From Kineococcus endophyticus (GTDB lineage: Bacteria > Actinomycetota > Actinomycetes > Actinomycetales > Kineococcaceae), in the NCBI RefSeq assembly GCF_040796495.1, contig NZ_JBFNQN010000003.1, positions 62,001 to 126,000 on the forward strand: 64,000 nucleotides of DNA, given 5' to 3'. Below, piece after piece: positions 1 through 8,480 of this stretch. How positions within the stretch are numbered: the stretch's first letter is position 1; the number at the start of each line of letters is the position of its first letter. A program made the translations under genes and the position numbers. The notes under the pieces were generated by a model. The model had not been told where the DNA came from and did no database searches. It saw only the letters and a list, made by a program, of their open reading frames with translations.

Positions 1-149
1 GGGTGGCCGAGGTCGGCGTCGTCGGGGAGGACCGGGGACGGGCCGTCGTGGTGCCGGCCCTGGTCCGCGGGCAGGGCCGGGCACGGGGCTTCGACAGGCT
101 CCGGGCGCTCCTGGGCGAGGCGGCCTGCGCCGGGACCGAGCCGTCGTGA
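1..149 (+). CDS. TadA/CpaF-type pilus assembly ATPase, C-terminal end (partial)
   Basis: The reading frame is open from the window edge and stops with TGA at 147-149. It encodes about 48 residues beginning VAEVGVVGED and containing VVVPALVRGQG. This resembles the last beta-strands of actinobacterial TadA/CpaF secretion ATPases, which power Flp pilus assembly at the inner membrane. The identification rests mainly on the neighbours: the stop overlaps the GTG start of a TadB-like gene, followed by TadC and TadE-like genes, which is the usual tad order. The Walker motifs lie outside the window, so this tail alone cannot prove the family. Confidence 0.6.
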   Translation, partial: VAEVGVVGEDRGRAVVVPALVRGQGRARGFDRLRALLGEAACAGTEPS

Positions 150-814
150 GCGGGCCCGTGGGCGGCGTGGCGACCGCGTCGCCGCTCCTCGTCGCGGGGC
201 TCCTCCTCGCCGCGGGTCTGCTCGGGCCGGGCCGTCGCGGAGCCTGGCCCCGCTCACCCCGGCGCCGGCGCCGTCGTGGCAGGAGCCGGACCGCCGGTCC
301 CCGGGCCGGTCCCTCCGTCCCGGAGCTGCAGGCGGCCGCCCGCGCCGAACAGGTGGCGGCCCTGCTGCGGGCGGGGGTCGCCCCCGCGACGGCCTGGGCG
401 CTGCTCGACGCGGCCCCGGCCGGGTCCGTCCCGTCCCCCGTCGTCGCGCCCGGCGCCAGTTCCGGCGTCGCGCCCGGCGAGCGGGTCGTCCACGTCGTGA
501 GGCGGCTGGTCGCGACGACCGGGGCGCCGGCGGCCGAGGCGCTCGACGCGTGCGCGGCGGGTCTGCGGGCGGACGCGGCGGCCCGGGCCGCCGTGCGGAC
601 CGCCCTGGCCGGCGCCCGGCTGAGCGCCCGCACGGTCTCCGCCCTGCCGCTGCTCGGGGTGGTGCTCGGCGCGCTGCTGGGAGCCCGCCCCTGGGAGGTG
701 CTCGCGGCGTCGGCCGCGGGTCGCGCGAGCGCCGTGGCCGGGCTCGTCCTGCTCGTGGCCGGTCACCGCTGGAGCGCCCGGCTGGTCCGTCGCGCCGCGG
801 CGGCCGGCCGGTGA
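146..814 (+). CDS. TadB-like type II secretion system F-family membrane protein
   Basis: The 222-residue protein has an N-terminal hydrophobic stretch (about residues 9-27), a basic Arg-rich segment, a helical cytoplasmic region (about 55-150; motif AEQVAALLRAGVAPATAWALL), and C-terminal hydrophobic segments (about 165-182 and 190-208). This is the reduced T2SSF layout of actinobacterial TadB, an inner-membrane platform protein for Flp pilus assembly. The GTG start overlaps the TadA stop and TadC begins 7 nt downstream, so the genes are probably translationally coupled. It is shorter than proteobacterial TadB, as is usual in Actinobacteria. Confidence 0.8.
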   Translation: MSGPVGGVATASPLLVAGLLLAAGLLGPGRRGAWPRSPRRRRRRGRSRTAGPRAGPSVPELQAAARAEQVAALLRAGVAPATAWALLDAAPAGSVPSPVVAPGASSGVAPGERVVHVVRRLVATTGAPAAEALDACAAGLRADAAARAAVRTALAGARLSARTVSALPLLGVVLGALLGARPWEVLAASAAGRASAVAGLVLLVAGHRWSARLVRRAAAAGR

Positions 815-821
815 GGCCCTC

Positions 822-1439
822 GTGAGCCCCGGTCCCGGTGTGGCGGCCGCCGTCGTGGCGACGCTGCTCGCCGCGGCGGTCCTCGTCCCCGGCCGGACGG
901 CGCACAGCGGCCCGCACCGCGGGCACCGGGGCTTCCTCACCGACCTCCGTGGCCTGTCCCGGCGCCGGCGTCAGCGCGCCGCGGACCGGGTGCCGGCCGT
1001 CGAGGCCCCGCTCGTCGCGGACCTGCTCGCCGCGGCCGTCACCGCCGGGATGCCGCCCGGGCGGGCCCTGACCGCCGTCCTCGACGCGCTCGCCGAGGAG
1101 GGTTTCGCCGCCGAACCGGCCCTGCAGCAGGCCGCCGTGAGGTTGTCGTGGGGGTCGGGTCCGGACGGCCCGGCCGCGGCCTTCGCGCAGGACGGCGGCC
1201 GGTGGGACGAACTGGCCGATCCGCTGCTGCTGTCGGCGCGGACCGGGGCGCCCGTCGCCGACCTGCTGCGGTCGGCGGCCGCCGCGGGACGGGACCGCCG
1301 GCGCTGGGAGGCCGAGGCCGCCGCGGCCCGGTTGTCGGCCTCGCTCGTCCTGCCGCTGGGGTTGTGCACCCTGCCCGCGTTCCTGCTGCTCGGGGTCGTG
1401 CCCGTCGTCCTCAGCCTGGCCGGGGACGTGCTGTCGTGA
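822..1439 (+). CDS. TadC-like type II secretion system F-family membrane protein
   Basis: The 205-residue protein starts at GTG 822. It has one N-terminal membrane segment (about residues 6-23), a helical T2SSF domain beginning LVADLLAAAVTAGMPPGRAL, and a long C-terminal hydrophobic region (about 170-202). It is the second platform subunit that partners TadB in the Flp pilus machine. Gene order and its similar size to the preceding TadB-like protein support the call. About 135 nt separate it from the pilin-like gene downstream. Confidence 0.8.
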   Translation: MSPGPGVAAAVVATLLAAAVLVPGRTAHSGPHRGHRGFLTDLRGLSRRRRQRAADRVPAVEAPLVADLLAAAVTAGMPPGRALTAVLDALAEEGFAAEPALQQAAVRLSWGSGPDGPAAAFAQDGGRWDELADPLLLSARTGAPVADLLRSAAAAGRDRRRWEAEAAAARLSASLVLPLGLCTLPAFLLLGVVPVVLSLAGDVLS

Positions 1440-1536
1440 CGTCCCGGGATCCACAGGGGGCGGTTCCGGTGGGGTTCTCCACAGGCCGGCCGGACGCGGT
1501 TCCGGCGGCGGGCCCCGGCGGTGAGAGTGGTTGCGC

Positions 1537-1554
1537 ACCGGGGTTTCCCGGTGT
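1537..1554 (+). other. Short hairpin upstream of the pilin-like gene
   Basis: CACCGGG at 1537-1543 and CCCGGTG at 1548-1554 form a perfect 7-bp stem with a 4-nt loop. It sits in the gap between tadC and the DUF4244 gene, about 20 nt before a strong ribosome binding site. It could attenuate or stabilise the message so that pilin-like subunits are made in excess over the platform proteins. That role is inference. Confidence 0.3.
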
Positions 1555-1574
1555 TCTGCGGAGGAGGAGGAACG

Positions 1575-1802
1575 GTGGCGGAACGGGAACTGGGGCACGA
1601 CGGGGAGGATGGGCGCGCGGCGGTCGGGACGGGGAACCCCGAGGAGGCGGAACCCCGCGACGCGGGGATGGCGACGGCGGAGTACGCCATGGCGACGCTC
1701 GCCGCCTGCGGTTTCGCGGGCCTGCTCATCGCGGTGCTCCGCAGCGACGAGGTGCGGGGGATGCTCCTGGGCGTCGTCCGGCAGGCGCTGACGCTGGGGT
1801 GA
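1575..1802 (+). CDS. DUF4244 family small Flp-pilin-like protein
   Basis: The start is GTG 1575, preceded by an unusually strong ribosome binding site (GGAGGAGGAGG, 1560-1570). Upstream in-frame starts lack such a site. The 75-residue product has a polar leader, then G31 followed by MATAEYAMATLAACGF and one hydrophobic helix. This is the class III (Flp-type) signal layout: cleavage after Gly, Glu at mature position 5 and an aromatic at 6. DUF4244 proteins occupy the pilin slot in actinobacterial tad loci, so I infer that this is the pilus subunit. Its stop overlaps the next start. Confidence 0.75.
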   Translation: MAERELGHDGEDGRAAVGTGNPEEAEPRDAGMATAEYAMATLAACGFAGLLIAVLRSDEVRGMLLGVVRQALTLG

Positions 1803-2185
1803 ACGCCGGATCGGGGCGGCGCCGGGACGCGGGGTCGGTGACGGCGGAGTTCGCGCTCCTGCTGCCCGCCGTCGTCGTGCTCCTGGCCCTCGCGCTCGGG
1901 GCCGTGCGGGTCGTGGTGACGCAGGTCCAGTGCGTCGACGCGGCCCGCGCCGCCGCCCGGGTCGCGGCGCGGGGGGAGTCCCTCGACGTCGTCCAGCGGG
2001 TCGCGCGGGCGGCGGGTCCGGCCGGGGCGGTCGTCCGTGTCGACGTCGGGTCCGGGGCCGGCTCTCCGGTGGCGGGGGCCGGCACGGTCCGCATCGAGGT
2101 GAGCGTCCAGCAGCGGCTGGCCGGACCCGTCGGCGGGGCGGTCCTGGCCCGTGGGTCGGCGACGGCGGCCGTGGAGGCGCCGTGA
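1799..2185 (+). CDS. TadE-like minor pilin
   Basis: The GTG at 1799 overlaps the stop of the DUF4244 gene (GTGA). The 128-residue protein has a short basic leader, then G12 followed by SVTAEFALLLPAVVVLLALA, giving Glu and Phe at mature positions 5 and 6. It then has a TadE-type helix and an extracytoplasmic domain containing VDAARAAARVAARGE. TadE proteins are processed by the same prepilin peptidase as Flp and are needed for assembly. Product length and locus agree with this. The next gene overlaps by 4 nt. Confidence 0.85.
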   Translation: MNAGSGRRRDAGSVTAEFALLLPAVVVLLALALGAVRVVVTQVQCVDAARAAARVAARGESLDVVQRVARAAGPAGAVVRVDVGSGAGSPVAGAGTVRIEVSVQQRLAGPVGGAVLARGSATAAVEAP

Positions 2186-2598
2186 GCGGACGTCGCCGCG
2201 GGGCCGGAGGCGACACCGGCAGCGGATCGGTCGTCGCCGTCGGGGTGTGCGCGGCGCTGCTGTCGCTGCTCCTGGTGGTGCTCTCGCTGGCCACCGCCGT
2301 CGTCGCCCGGCACCGGGCGGAGTCGGCGGCCGACCTCGCGGCGCTCGCGGGCGCGGACGTCGTCGTGGGCCGCGCCACGGGCGACGCCTGCACCCGCGCG
2401 GCGGCGGTCGCCCGTGCGCAGGGGGCGGCGCTGGCGTGCGGTGTCGACGCCGACGGCGTGGTCACCGTGACGGCCGCGGTGACCCCGGCCGGGCTCGCGG
2501 GCCTGCTGGGACCGGCCCGGGCCACGGCCCGCGCGGGTCAGGCGGGTGCTCAGGCCACGTCGGGGGAGGCGGTGCCGGCCGGGGTGGCGGTCCAGTGA
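2182..2598 (+). CDS. TadE-like protein of the helicase/secretion neighbourhood (Rv3654c type)
   Basis: The 138-residue protein starts at GTG 2182, overlapping the TadE stop. It has a basic, Gly-rich leader, a membrane helix (SVVAVGVCAALLSLLLVVLS) and the segment RHRAESAADLAALAGAD, which is characteristic of this family. The pilin-like leader lacks Glu at position 5 (Val instead), unlike the two preceding proteins. The family is known for lying between tad genes and a DEAH-box helicase, as here. The end overlaps the 3' end of the convergent helicase gene by 49 bp. Confidence 0.8.
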   Translation: MSGRRRGAGGDTGSGSVVAVGVCAALLSLLLVVLSLATAVVARHRAESAADLAALAGADVVVGRATGDACTRAAAVARAQGAALACGVDADGVVTVTAAVTPAGLAGLLGPARATARAGQAGAQATSGEAVPAGVAVQ

Positions 2599-4952
2599 GC
2601 CTGCACGGCACCGAGGAGCACGTCGAGGACGGCGAGCGCCCCGGCCTTGTCGAGGGGTTCGTTGCCGTTGCCGCACTTGGGGGACTGCACGCACGCCGGG
2701 CAGCCGTCCTCGCACGCGCAGGCGCGGACGGCGTCCCGCGTCGCGGTCGTCCACTCCAGGAACCGCTCGTGGCCGCGGTCGGCGAACCCGGCCCCGCCGG
2801 GGACGGCGTCGTGGACGAAGACGGTCGGCAGTTCGGTGTCGGGGTGCAGGGCGGTGGACAGGCCGCCGAGGTCCCAGCGGTCGCACGTCGCGAGCAGGGG
2901 CAGCAGGCCGATCGAGGCGTGCTCGGCGGCGTGCAGGGCCCCGGGCAGGCGCAGGACGTCGCCCCGGACGCCCTCGGCGACGTCGACGTCGAGGGTCCAC
3001 CAGACGGCGCGGGTGCGCAGCCGGCGTTCGGGCAGGTCCAGCGGCTGCTCGGACAGGACCGTCCCGGTGCCGGTCCGGCGGCGCAGGAACCCGGTGACGC
3101 GGCTGGTCACCTCCACGATGCCGGAGGAGACGGTGACGGGACCGGCGGTGCGGGTGCCGTCGACGCCGAGGATCCGCACGTCGGAGTCCGACCGCGCGTG
3201 GGTCGTGTAGCCGGGGTCGGGTTCGAGGTGGACGACGGCGAGGGAGTCGGCGAGGTCGAGCCGGTCGACGAGGTAGGTGCGGCCCTGGTGCACGTGGACG
3301 GCGCCCTCGTGGACGGCGGAGTCGGCCGAGGACGCCTCGACCGTGCCGAGGATGCGGCCGGTGATGTCCTCGACGATCCGGACGCTGCCGCCGGCGCCGC
3401 GGAGGTCGGTGAGGTCGACGGCGCGGTCCCGGCGCGTCCAGTACCACCCGTTCGCCCTGCGCCGCAGCATCTCCCGCTGCACCAGGAGGTCGACGACGTC
3501 GGCGGCGACCGGCCCGAACAGCTCGAGGTCGGCCTCGGTGAGCGGCAGTTCCTGGGCCGCGGCGGCCAGGTGCGGGGCGAGGACGTAGACGTTGTCGGGG
3601 TCGAGGACGGTCGCCTCGACGCCCTTGCCGAACAGGGCCTCGGGGTGGTGGGCGAGGTAGGTGTCCAGCGGGTCGTCGCGCGAGACGAAGACGCCGAGCG
3701 CCGGCGTCCCGCGGCGTCCCGCGCGCCCGATCTGCTGCCAGAAGGAGGCGCGCGTCCCCGGCCAGCCGGCGACGAGCACGGCGTCCAGGCCGGCGACGTC
3801 GACGCCGAGCTCCAGGGCGTTGGTCGTGGCCATGCCGACGACCCGACCGGAGCGCAGCCCCTCCTCCAGCACGCGCCGGTCCTCGGGCAGGTACCCGCCG
3901 CGGTAGGCCAGGACGCGGCCGGCGAGGTCCTCGTCGACGTCGGCCAGGCGCCGGCGGGCCCCGGCCGCGACGGACTCCGCGCCCGTGCGGCTGCGGACGA
4001 AGGCGAGCGTCCGCACCCCCTCGAGGACGAGGTCACCGAGCAGGTCGGAGGCCTCGGCCGTGGCGGTGCGCCGTTCCGTCCGCGCGCCCGGCGCGGCGGT
4101 CGGTTCGGCAGCGCCGGGACGCAGCGGGGGTTCCCACAGCGCGACGGAGACGGCGGGGCGGGCGGAGGCGTCCTCGGTGACGGCGTGCACGTCGAGGCCC
4201 GTGAGCCGGCGCGCGGTCGTCGCCGGGTCGGCGACCGTCGCCGAGGCCAGCACGAAGACCGGGTCGGAGCCGTAGCGCGCGGCCAGTCGCCGCAGCCGGC
4301 GCAGGACGGCCGCCGCGTGCGAGCCGAAGACGCCGCGGTAGGTGTGCAGCTCGTCGACGACGACGTACCGCAGGCGGCGCAGGAAGCTGGCCCAGTGCTC
4401 GTGGCCGGGCAGGACCGAGCGGTGGAGCATGTCGACGTTGGTGAGGACGAGGGCGGCGTGCTCGCGGATCCAGCGCCGGACCTCCGGCGGGGTGTCACCG
4501 TCGTACGTGCTGGTCAGGGGCCGGTCCAGGCCCAGGGCGCGCAGCCGGGCGTCCTGGTCGGCGGCCAGCGCCTTCGTCGGCGACAGGTACAGCGCGGTGG
4601 CGCCCTTGCCGTTGGGGGAGGTGAGCGCCGTCTCGCGCAGGGCCGTGAGGACCGGCAGCTGGTAGGCCAGCGACTTGCCCGACGCCGTGCCCGCCGACAG
4701 GACGGTGGAACGGCCCGCGCGGACCGCCTCGGCGGCCTGCACCTGGTGCCGCCACGGGCTGCCCCCGGTGCCCCGTTCGAGGGCGGCGACGACCTCGGGA
4801 TCGGCCCACTCCGGCCAGGGGAGGCGGACGCCGGGCCGGGCCGGGAGCCGTTCGACGTGGCGGACGCGGTCGGAGCGCAGGCCGGCGTCGAGCAGTCGCT
4901 GCCAGCGGGGGTCGCCGCCGGCCGGACCCGCTCCCCGCACCCCGCCGCTCAC
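2550..4952 (-). CDS. DEAD/DEAH-box helicase with C-terminal Cys cluster (MrfA/YprA-like)
   Basis: The 800-residue helicase has Walker A AGTASGKS (87-94), SPTKALA (motif Ia), a DELH box (200-203), SATV (motif III) and QQIGRAGRRG (motif VI). The C-terminal part is DUF1998-like and holds a Cys cluster (745, 747, 751, 754, 760) like the zinc-binding module of MrfA, a DNA-repair helicase. I chose the GTG at 4952 because the frame upstream runs into the bldG region and has no protein-like sequence. The gene is divergent from bldG and convergent with the tad cluster. A role in DNA repair is inferred from the family; a role in pilus assembly is not supported. Confidence 0.85.
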   Translation of the reverse strand: MSGGVRGAGPAGGDPRWQRLLDAGLRSDRVRHVERLPARPGVRLPWPEWADPEVVAALERGTGGSPWRHQVQAAEAVRAGRSTVLSAGTASGKSLAYQLPVLTALRETALTSPNGKGATALYLSPTKALAADQDARLRALGLDRPLTSTYDGDTPPEVRRWIREHAALVLTNVDMLHRSVLPGHEHWASFLRRLRYVVVDELHTYRGVFGSHAAAVLRRLRRLAARYGSDPVFVLASATVADPATTARRLTGLDVHAVTEDASARPAVSVALWEPPLRPGAAEPTAAPGARTERRTATAEASDLLGDLVLEGVRTLAFVRSRTGAESVAAGARRRLADVDEDLAGRVLAYRGGYLPEDRRVLEEGLRSGRVVGMATTNALELGVDVAGLDAVLVAGWPGTRASFWQQIGRAGRRGTPALGVFVSRDDPLDTYLAHHPEALFGKGVEATVLDPDNVYVLAPHLAAAAQELPLTEADLELFGPVAADVVDLLVQREMLRRRANGWYWTRRDRAVDLTDLRGAGGSVRIVEDITGRILGTVEASSADSAVHEGAVHVHQGRTYLVDRLDLADSLAVVHLEPDPGYTTHARSDSDVRILGVDGTRTAGPVTVSSGIVEVTSRVTGFLRRRTGTGTVLSEQPLDLPERRLRTRAVWWTLDVDVAEGVRGDVLRLPGALHAAEHASIGLLPLLATCDRWDLGGLSTALHPDTELPTVFVHDAVPGGAGFADRGHERFLEWTTATRDAVRACACEDGCPACVQSPKCGNGNEPLDKAGALAVLDVLLGAVQAHWTATPAGTASPDVA

Positions 4953-5148
4953 GTGTCCAGTGTCCCCCCGCGGCTGCCCCGCACGGGACCCCTCGGCGCC
5001 GCGGGTCCGGACCGGGCACACGTTGGGCAGGCCCCTCACGCAGCGTGGTGGTTGAATGCCCAGGGAGGGCACAGCGGTGCTCTCGCAGTCCACTGCACAC
5101 ACCTGCGCGCACGAGCGGGCAGCAGACCAGCAGCGAGGAGGGGTCCCT

Positions 5149-5517
5149 GTGGACCTGTCGGTGACCAGCCGCGAGGAGAGCGGCCGGACCGTCGTCGAGG
5201 TGTCCGGCGAGATCGACGTGTACACCGCGCCCACCCTGCGCGAGCGTCTCAACGAACTCGTGGGTGCCGGCCACCACCACCTCGTCGTGGACATGGAGGG
5301 TGTCGAGTTCCTCGACTCCACCGGTCTCGGCGTCCTGGTCGGCGGCCTCAAGCGCGTGCGTTCCCACGACGGGTCGCTGCACCTCGTGTGCCAGCGCGAG
5401 AAGATCCTCAAGGTCTTCCGCATCACCGGTCTGACGAAGGTGTTTCCCATCCACGACACGGTGGCCGACGCGATCGCCGCCTCCGCGTCCTCGGACGAGG
5501 CCAACGCCACCTCCTGA
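5149..5517 (+). CDS. bldG: BldG-like STAS-domain anti-sigma factor antagonist
   Basis: The 122-residue STAS protein contains [13 protein letters not shown], placing the phosphorylatable serine at residue 57, the same number as recalled for Streptomyces BldG. The stretches [14 protein letters not shown] and [14 protein letters not shown] also match that family very closely. The start is GTG 5149, chosen for the GAGGAGGGG site at 5135-5143; the open frame continues upstream without similarity. The protein would be phosphorylated by anti-sigma kinases and, when unphosphorylated, release stress or developmental sigma factors. The partner gene lies 53 nt downstream, as in Streptomyces. Confidence 0.92.
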   Translation: MDLSVTSREESGRTVVEVSGEIDVYTAPTLRERLNELVGAGHHHLVVDMEGVEFLDSTGLGVLVGGLKRVRSHDGSLHLVCQREKILKVFRITGLTKVFPIHDTVADAIAASASSDEANATS

Positions 5518-5570
5518 GCCCCGCCCCGGGACCTCGCGGTCCCACCCGATCGACCAGGAAGACCGGAACC

Positions 5571-5999
5571 GTGCCCACCGTGACCCTGCGCTTCTCCCCG
5601 ATGGCCGAGCACGTGCGCACCGCGCGCCTCGTGGCCGTCTCGGTGGCGCGCCGGGCCGGTTTCGGGGAGGACCAGCTCGACGAGATCCGCATCGCCATCG
5701 GTGAGGCGTGCGCGCGGGCGGTCGCCGGCGGGGTCCTCGCGGCCCCGGCCGGCCCGCCGGTCTCCCTCGTGGACATGCGGTTGTGCGACGACGACGACCG
5801 CCTCGACGTCACCGTGAGCCAGTGCGGCCCGGACGGTGGACCCGTCCCCGACGGGCCCGGTCCGCTCGCCACCGCCGACCCGCTCTCCCTGGCCCTGATG
5901 GCCGGGATGGCCGACTCCAGCGCCGAGACGAGTTCCGCCGGCGGGGTCACCCTGTCCTGGAACCTGCAGCCGGCGAGCGCGGACACCCGCTCCTTCTGA
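5571..5999 (+). CDS. RsbW-type anti-sigma factor with degenerate ATP-binding boxes
   Basis: The 142-residue protein follows bldG and aligns with the GHKL/SpoIIAB anti-sigma family: FSPMAEHVRTARLVAVSVARRAG, then the alpha-helix DEIRIAIGEACARAV. In active kinases the N-box reads like EAxxNA. Here the Asn is replaced by Arg (residue 49), and the later G1 box reads VSQCGPDGG without the usual Asp. ATP binding and kinase activity are therefore doubtful, although binding to BldG or a sigma factor could persist. The start is GTG 5571 with AGGAAGA about 8 nt upstream. As far as I recall, Streptomyces has a homologue at the same position. Confidence 0.75.
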   Translation: MPTVTLRFSPMAEHVRTARLVAVSVARRAGFGEDQLDEIRIAIGEACARAVAGGVLAAPAGPPVSLVDMRLCDDDDRLDVTVSQCGPDGGPVPDGPGPLATADPLSLALMAGMADSSAETSSAGGVTLSWNLQPASADTRSF

Positions 6000-6076
6000 C
6001 GTCCCCAGCCCCCGTCGGGGTTCGGTGCAGCGTCCTGCGCAGTTCCACTGCGTAGCCACTCCGGGCACCGCTGTCC

Positions 6077-6082
6077 TACGCT
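6077..6082 (+). promoter_or_regulatory. Possible -10 element for hppA
   Basis: TACGCT fits the actinobacterial -10 consensus TANNNT and lies 35 nt before the hppA start, leaving a short leader with a GAGGAGG ribosome binding site (6106-6112). No convincing -35 element is visible. Confidence 0.35.
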
Positions 6083-6116
6083 GCGTGCAGAGGTCAGCAC
6101 ACGTCGAGGAGGACGG

Positions 6117-8459
6117 ATGCCCGTGCCCGAGGAACTGTCGAGTTCAGCCCAGGGGATCGCGGTCGCCGTCGCGGTCGTCTCGCTGCTGGCGCTGGTCGCC
6201 GCGTTCGTGTTCCGACGACAGGTCCTCGCCGCGGGCGAGGGCACCGAACGGATGCAGTCCATCGCCGGGGCCGTGCAGAGCGGGGCCGCCGCCTACCTGC
6301 GCCGCCAGTTCCGCACCCTCGCGTGGTTCGCCGTCGCGGTCGTCATCCTGCTGCTCGCGCTGCCGGCCGACGGCTGGGACCTGCGGGCCGCGCGCAGCGT
6401 CGCGTTCCTCGTCGGCGCCGGGTTCTCCGCCGCCATCGGGTACCTGGGCATGTCGCTGGCGGTGCGGGCGAACGTCCGCGTCGCCGCGGCCGCGCGGCAA
6501 CCCGCCGGGGGGCGCGAGGAGGGCATGCGGATCGCGTTCCGCACCGGTGGTGTCGTCGGCATGACGACCGTCGGCCTGGGGTTGCTCGGCGCGTCGATCG
6601 CGGTCGTCGCGTTCGGGCGCGAGGCCCCGACCGTGCTGGAGGGTTTCGGTTTCGGAGCCGCCCTGCTGGCCATGTTCATGCGCGTCGGCGGCGGCATCTT
6701 CACCAAGGCCGCGGACGTCGGGGCCGACCTCGTCGGGAAGATCGAGCAGGGCATCCCGGAGGACGACCCGCGCAACCCCGCGACCATCGCCGACAACGTG
6801 GGGGACAACGTCGGCGACTGCGCGGGCATGGCGGCGGACCTGTTCGAGTCCTACGCGGTGACGATCGTCGCCGCGGTCATCCTCGGCAGCGCCGCCATCG
6901 GTGAGGACGGGCTCGTCCTGCCGCTGCTCATCCCGGCGATCGGCGCCATCACCGCCGCCCTCGGCGTCGTCCTCGTCCGCGCTCGCGCCGGCGTCAGCGG
7001 GCTGACGTCGATCCAGAACGGGTTCTTCCTCTCGGCCGTCATCGCCCTCGTCGGCTCGGGGGTCGCGTGCTTCGCGTTCCTGCCCTCCACGTTCGCGGGG
7101 TTCAGCGGCGCCGCGGGAACGGTCGCCTCCCTGAACGGCGACCCCCGGCTCATCGCCTTCGCGGCGGTGTTCCTCGGGATCCTGCTCGCGGTCCTCATCC
7201 TCTTCATCACGGGCCACTACACGGGGACGGAGGCGCGGCCCACGCGCGACGTCGCCGGGGCGTCGGTCACGGGGCCGGCGACGGTCGTCCTGTCCGGGAT
7301 CGGCCTGGGTCTGGAGTCGGCGGTCTACACGACCATCGTCATCGCGGGCGCGGTGTTCCTCGCGTTCGTGCTCGCGGGCGGGGTGTTGGCCCTGGCCATG
7401 TTCCTCATCGCCCTCGCGGGCTGCGGGCTGCTGACGACGGTCGGCGTCATCGTCGCCATGGACACGTTCGGCCCGGTGAGCGACAACGCGCAGGGGATCG
7501 CCGAGATGAGCGGCGACGTCGACGGGGAGGGCGCCGCCGTCCTCACCGAACTCGACGCCGTCGGGAACACCACGAAGGCCGTGACGAAGGGCATCGCGAT
7601 CGCGACCGCCGTCCTGGCCGCGACCGCCCTGTTCGGGTCCTACCAGAACGCGGTCACCGAGCGGATCCAGCAGGTGGCCGTCGGGATCGAACGGCCCTCG
7701 GCCTACGTGCTGGCCACGCTCGGCGACTTCCAGATCTCCACGCCCACGACCCTCGTCGGCGTCCTGCTCGGGGCAGCCGTGGTGTTCCTGTTCTCCGGTC
7801 TGGCGGTCAACGCGGTGGGCCGGTCGGCCGGCGCCGTCGTCCTGGAGGTGCGCCGGCAGTTCGCCGACCACCCGGGGATCATGGACGGGACCGAGAAGCC
7901 CGACCACGGCCGCGTCGTCGACCTCTGCACGCGCGACGCGCTGCGGGAACTCGCGACCCCGGGCCTGCTCGCCGCCTTCGCGCCCATCGCCGTCGGGTTC
8001 GGATTGGGTGTCGCGCCGCTGGCCGGGTTCCTCGGCGGGGCGATCGGGGCCGGCGTCCTCATGGCCGTGTTCCTCGCGAACGCGGGCGGGGCGTGGGACA
8101 ACGCCAAGAAGCTCGTCGAGGACGGGTTGTACGGCGGGAAGGGGTCGGAGGCGCACGCCGCGACGGTCATCGGCGACACTGTCGGGGACCCGTTCAAGGA
8201 CACCGCGGGCCCGGCGATCAACCCGCTCATCAAGGTGATGAACCTCGTCGCGCTGCTCGTCGCCCCGGCCGTCGTGACGCTGTCGATCGGGCCGGACTCC
8301 AACCAGTGGCTGCGGTACGGGATCGCCGCGGTCGCCACCGTCGTCATCGTCGCGGCGGTCGTCGTCAGCAAGAACCGCCGGGTCGACATGGCGGCCCCCA
8401 CCTCCGGACCCTCGGGGGTCGACCTGCGCACGGAGGAGGGGGTCGAGCGGCTGCCCTGA
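6117..8459 (+). CDS. hppA: Membrane-bound proton-translocating pyrophosphatase
   Basis: The 780-residue polytopic protein couples PPi hydrolysis to ion pumping across the membrane. The catalytic acidic motifs are intact: GGGIFTKAADVGADLVGK, then DNVGDNVGDCAGMAADL starting at D226, and GDTVGDPFKDTAGPA near the C-terminus. The K+-dependence site reads GNTTKAVTKG with Lys at 487 and Thr at 490, the pattern of K+-independent H+-pumping enzymes; K+-dependent ones have Ala there. The length is normal. The ATG at 6117 follows a GAGGAGG site. The window also encodes a soluble pyrophosphatase (42.8 kb). Confidence 0.95.
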   Translation: MPVPEELSSSAQGIAVAVAVVSLLALVAAFVFRRQVLAAGEGTERMQSIAGAVQSGAAAYLRRQFRTLAWFAVAVVILLLALPADGWDLRAARSVAFLVGAGFSAAIGYLGMSLAVRANVRVAAAARQPAGGREEGMRIAFRTGGVVGMTTVGLGLLGASIAVVAFGREAPTVLEGFGFGAALLAMFMRVGGGIFTKAADVGADLVGKIEQGIPEDDPRNPATIADNVGDNVGDCAGMAADLFESYAVTIVAAVILGSAAIGEDGLVLPLLIPAIGAITAALGVVLVRARAGVSGLTSIQNGFFLSAVIALVGSGVACFAFLPSTFAGFSGAAGTVASLNGDPRLIAFAAVFLGILLAVLILFITGHYTGTEARPTRDVAGASVTGPATVVLSGIGLGLESAVYTTIVIAGAVFLAFVLAGGVLALAMFLIALAGCGLLTTVGVIVAMDTFGPVSDNAQGIAEMSGDVDGEGAAVLTELDAVGNTTKAVTKGIAIATAVLAATALFGSYQNAVTERIQQVAVGIERPSAYVLATLGDFQISTPTTLVGVLLGAAVVFLFSGLAVNAVGRSAGAVVLEVRRQFADHPGIMDGTEKPDHGRVVDLCTRDALRELATPGLLAAFAPIAVGFGLGVAPLAGFLGGAIGAGVLMAVFLANAGGAWDNAKKLVEDGLYGGKGSEAHAATVIGDTVGDPFKDTAGPAINPLIKVMNLVALLVAPAVVTLSIGPDSNQWLRYGIAAVATVVIVAAVVVSKNRRVDMAAPTSGPSGVDLRTEEGVERLP

Positions 8460-8480
8460 GGTGGGGCAGACTCGGCGCAC

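Noticed and set aside
2151-5570. Long plus-strand frame preceding the anti-sigma factor
   Set aside because: It runs antisense to the helicase and has Arg/Gly/Val-rich low-complexity sequence; only the part from GTG 5571 is a recognisable protein.
4953-6068. N-terminal extension of the helicase frame through the bldG region
   Set aside because: The extension is antisense to bldG and the anti-sigma gene and has no protein-like features; the helicase similarity begins after GTG 4952.
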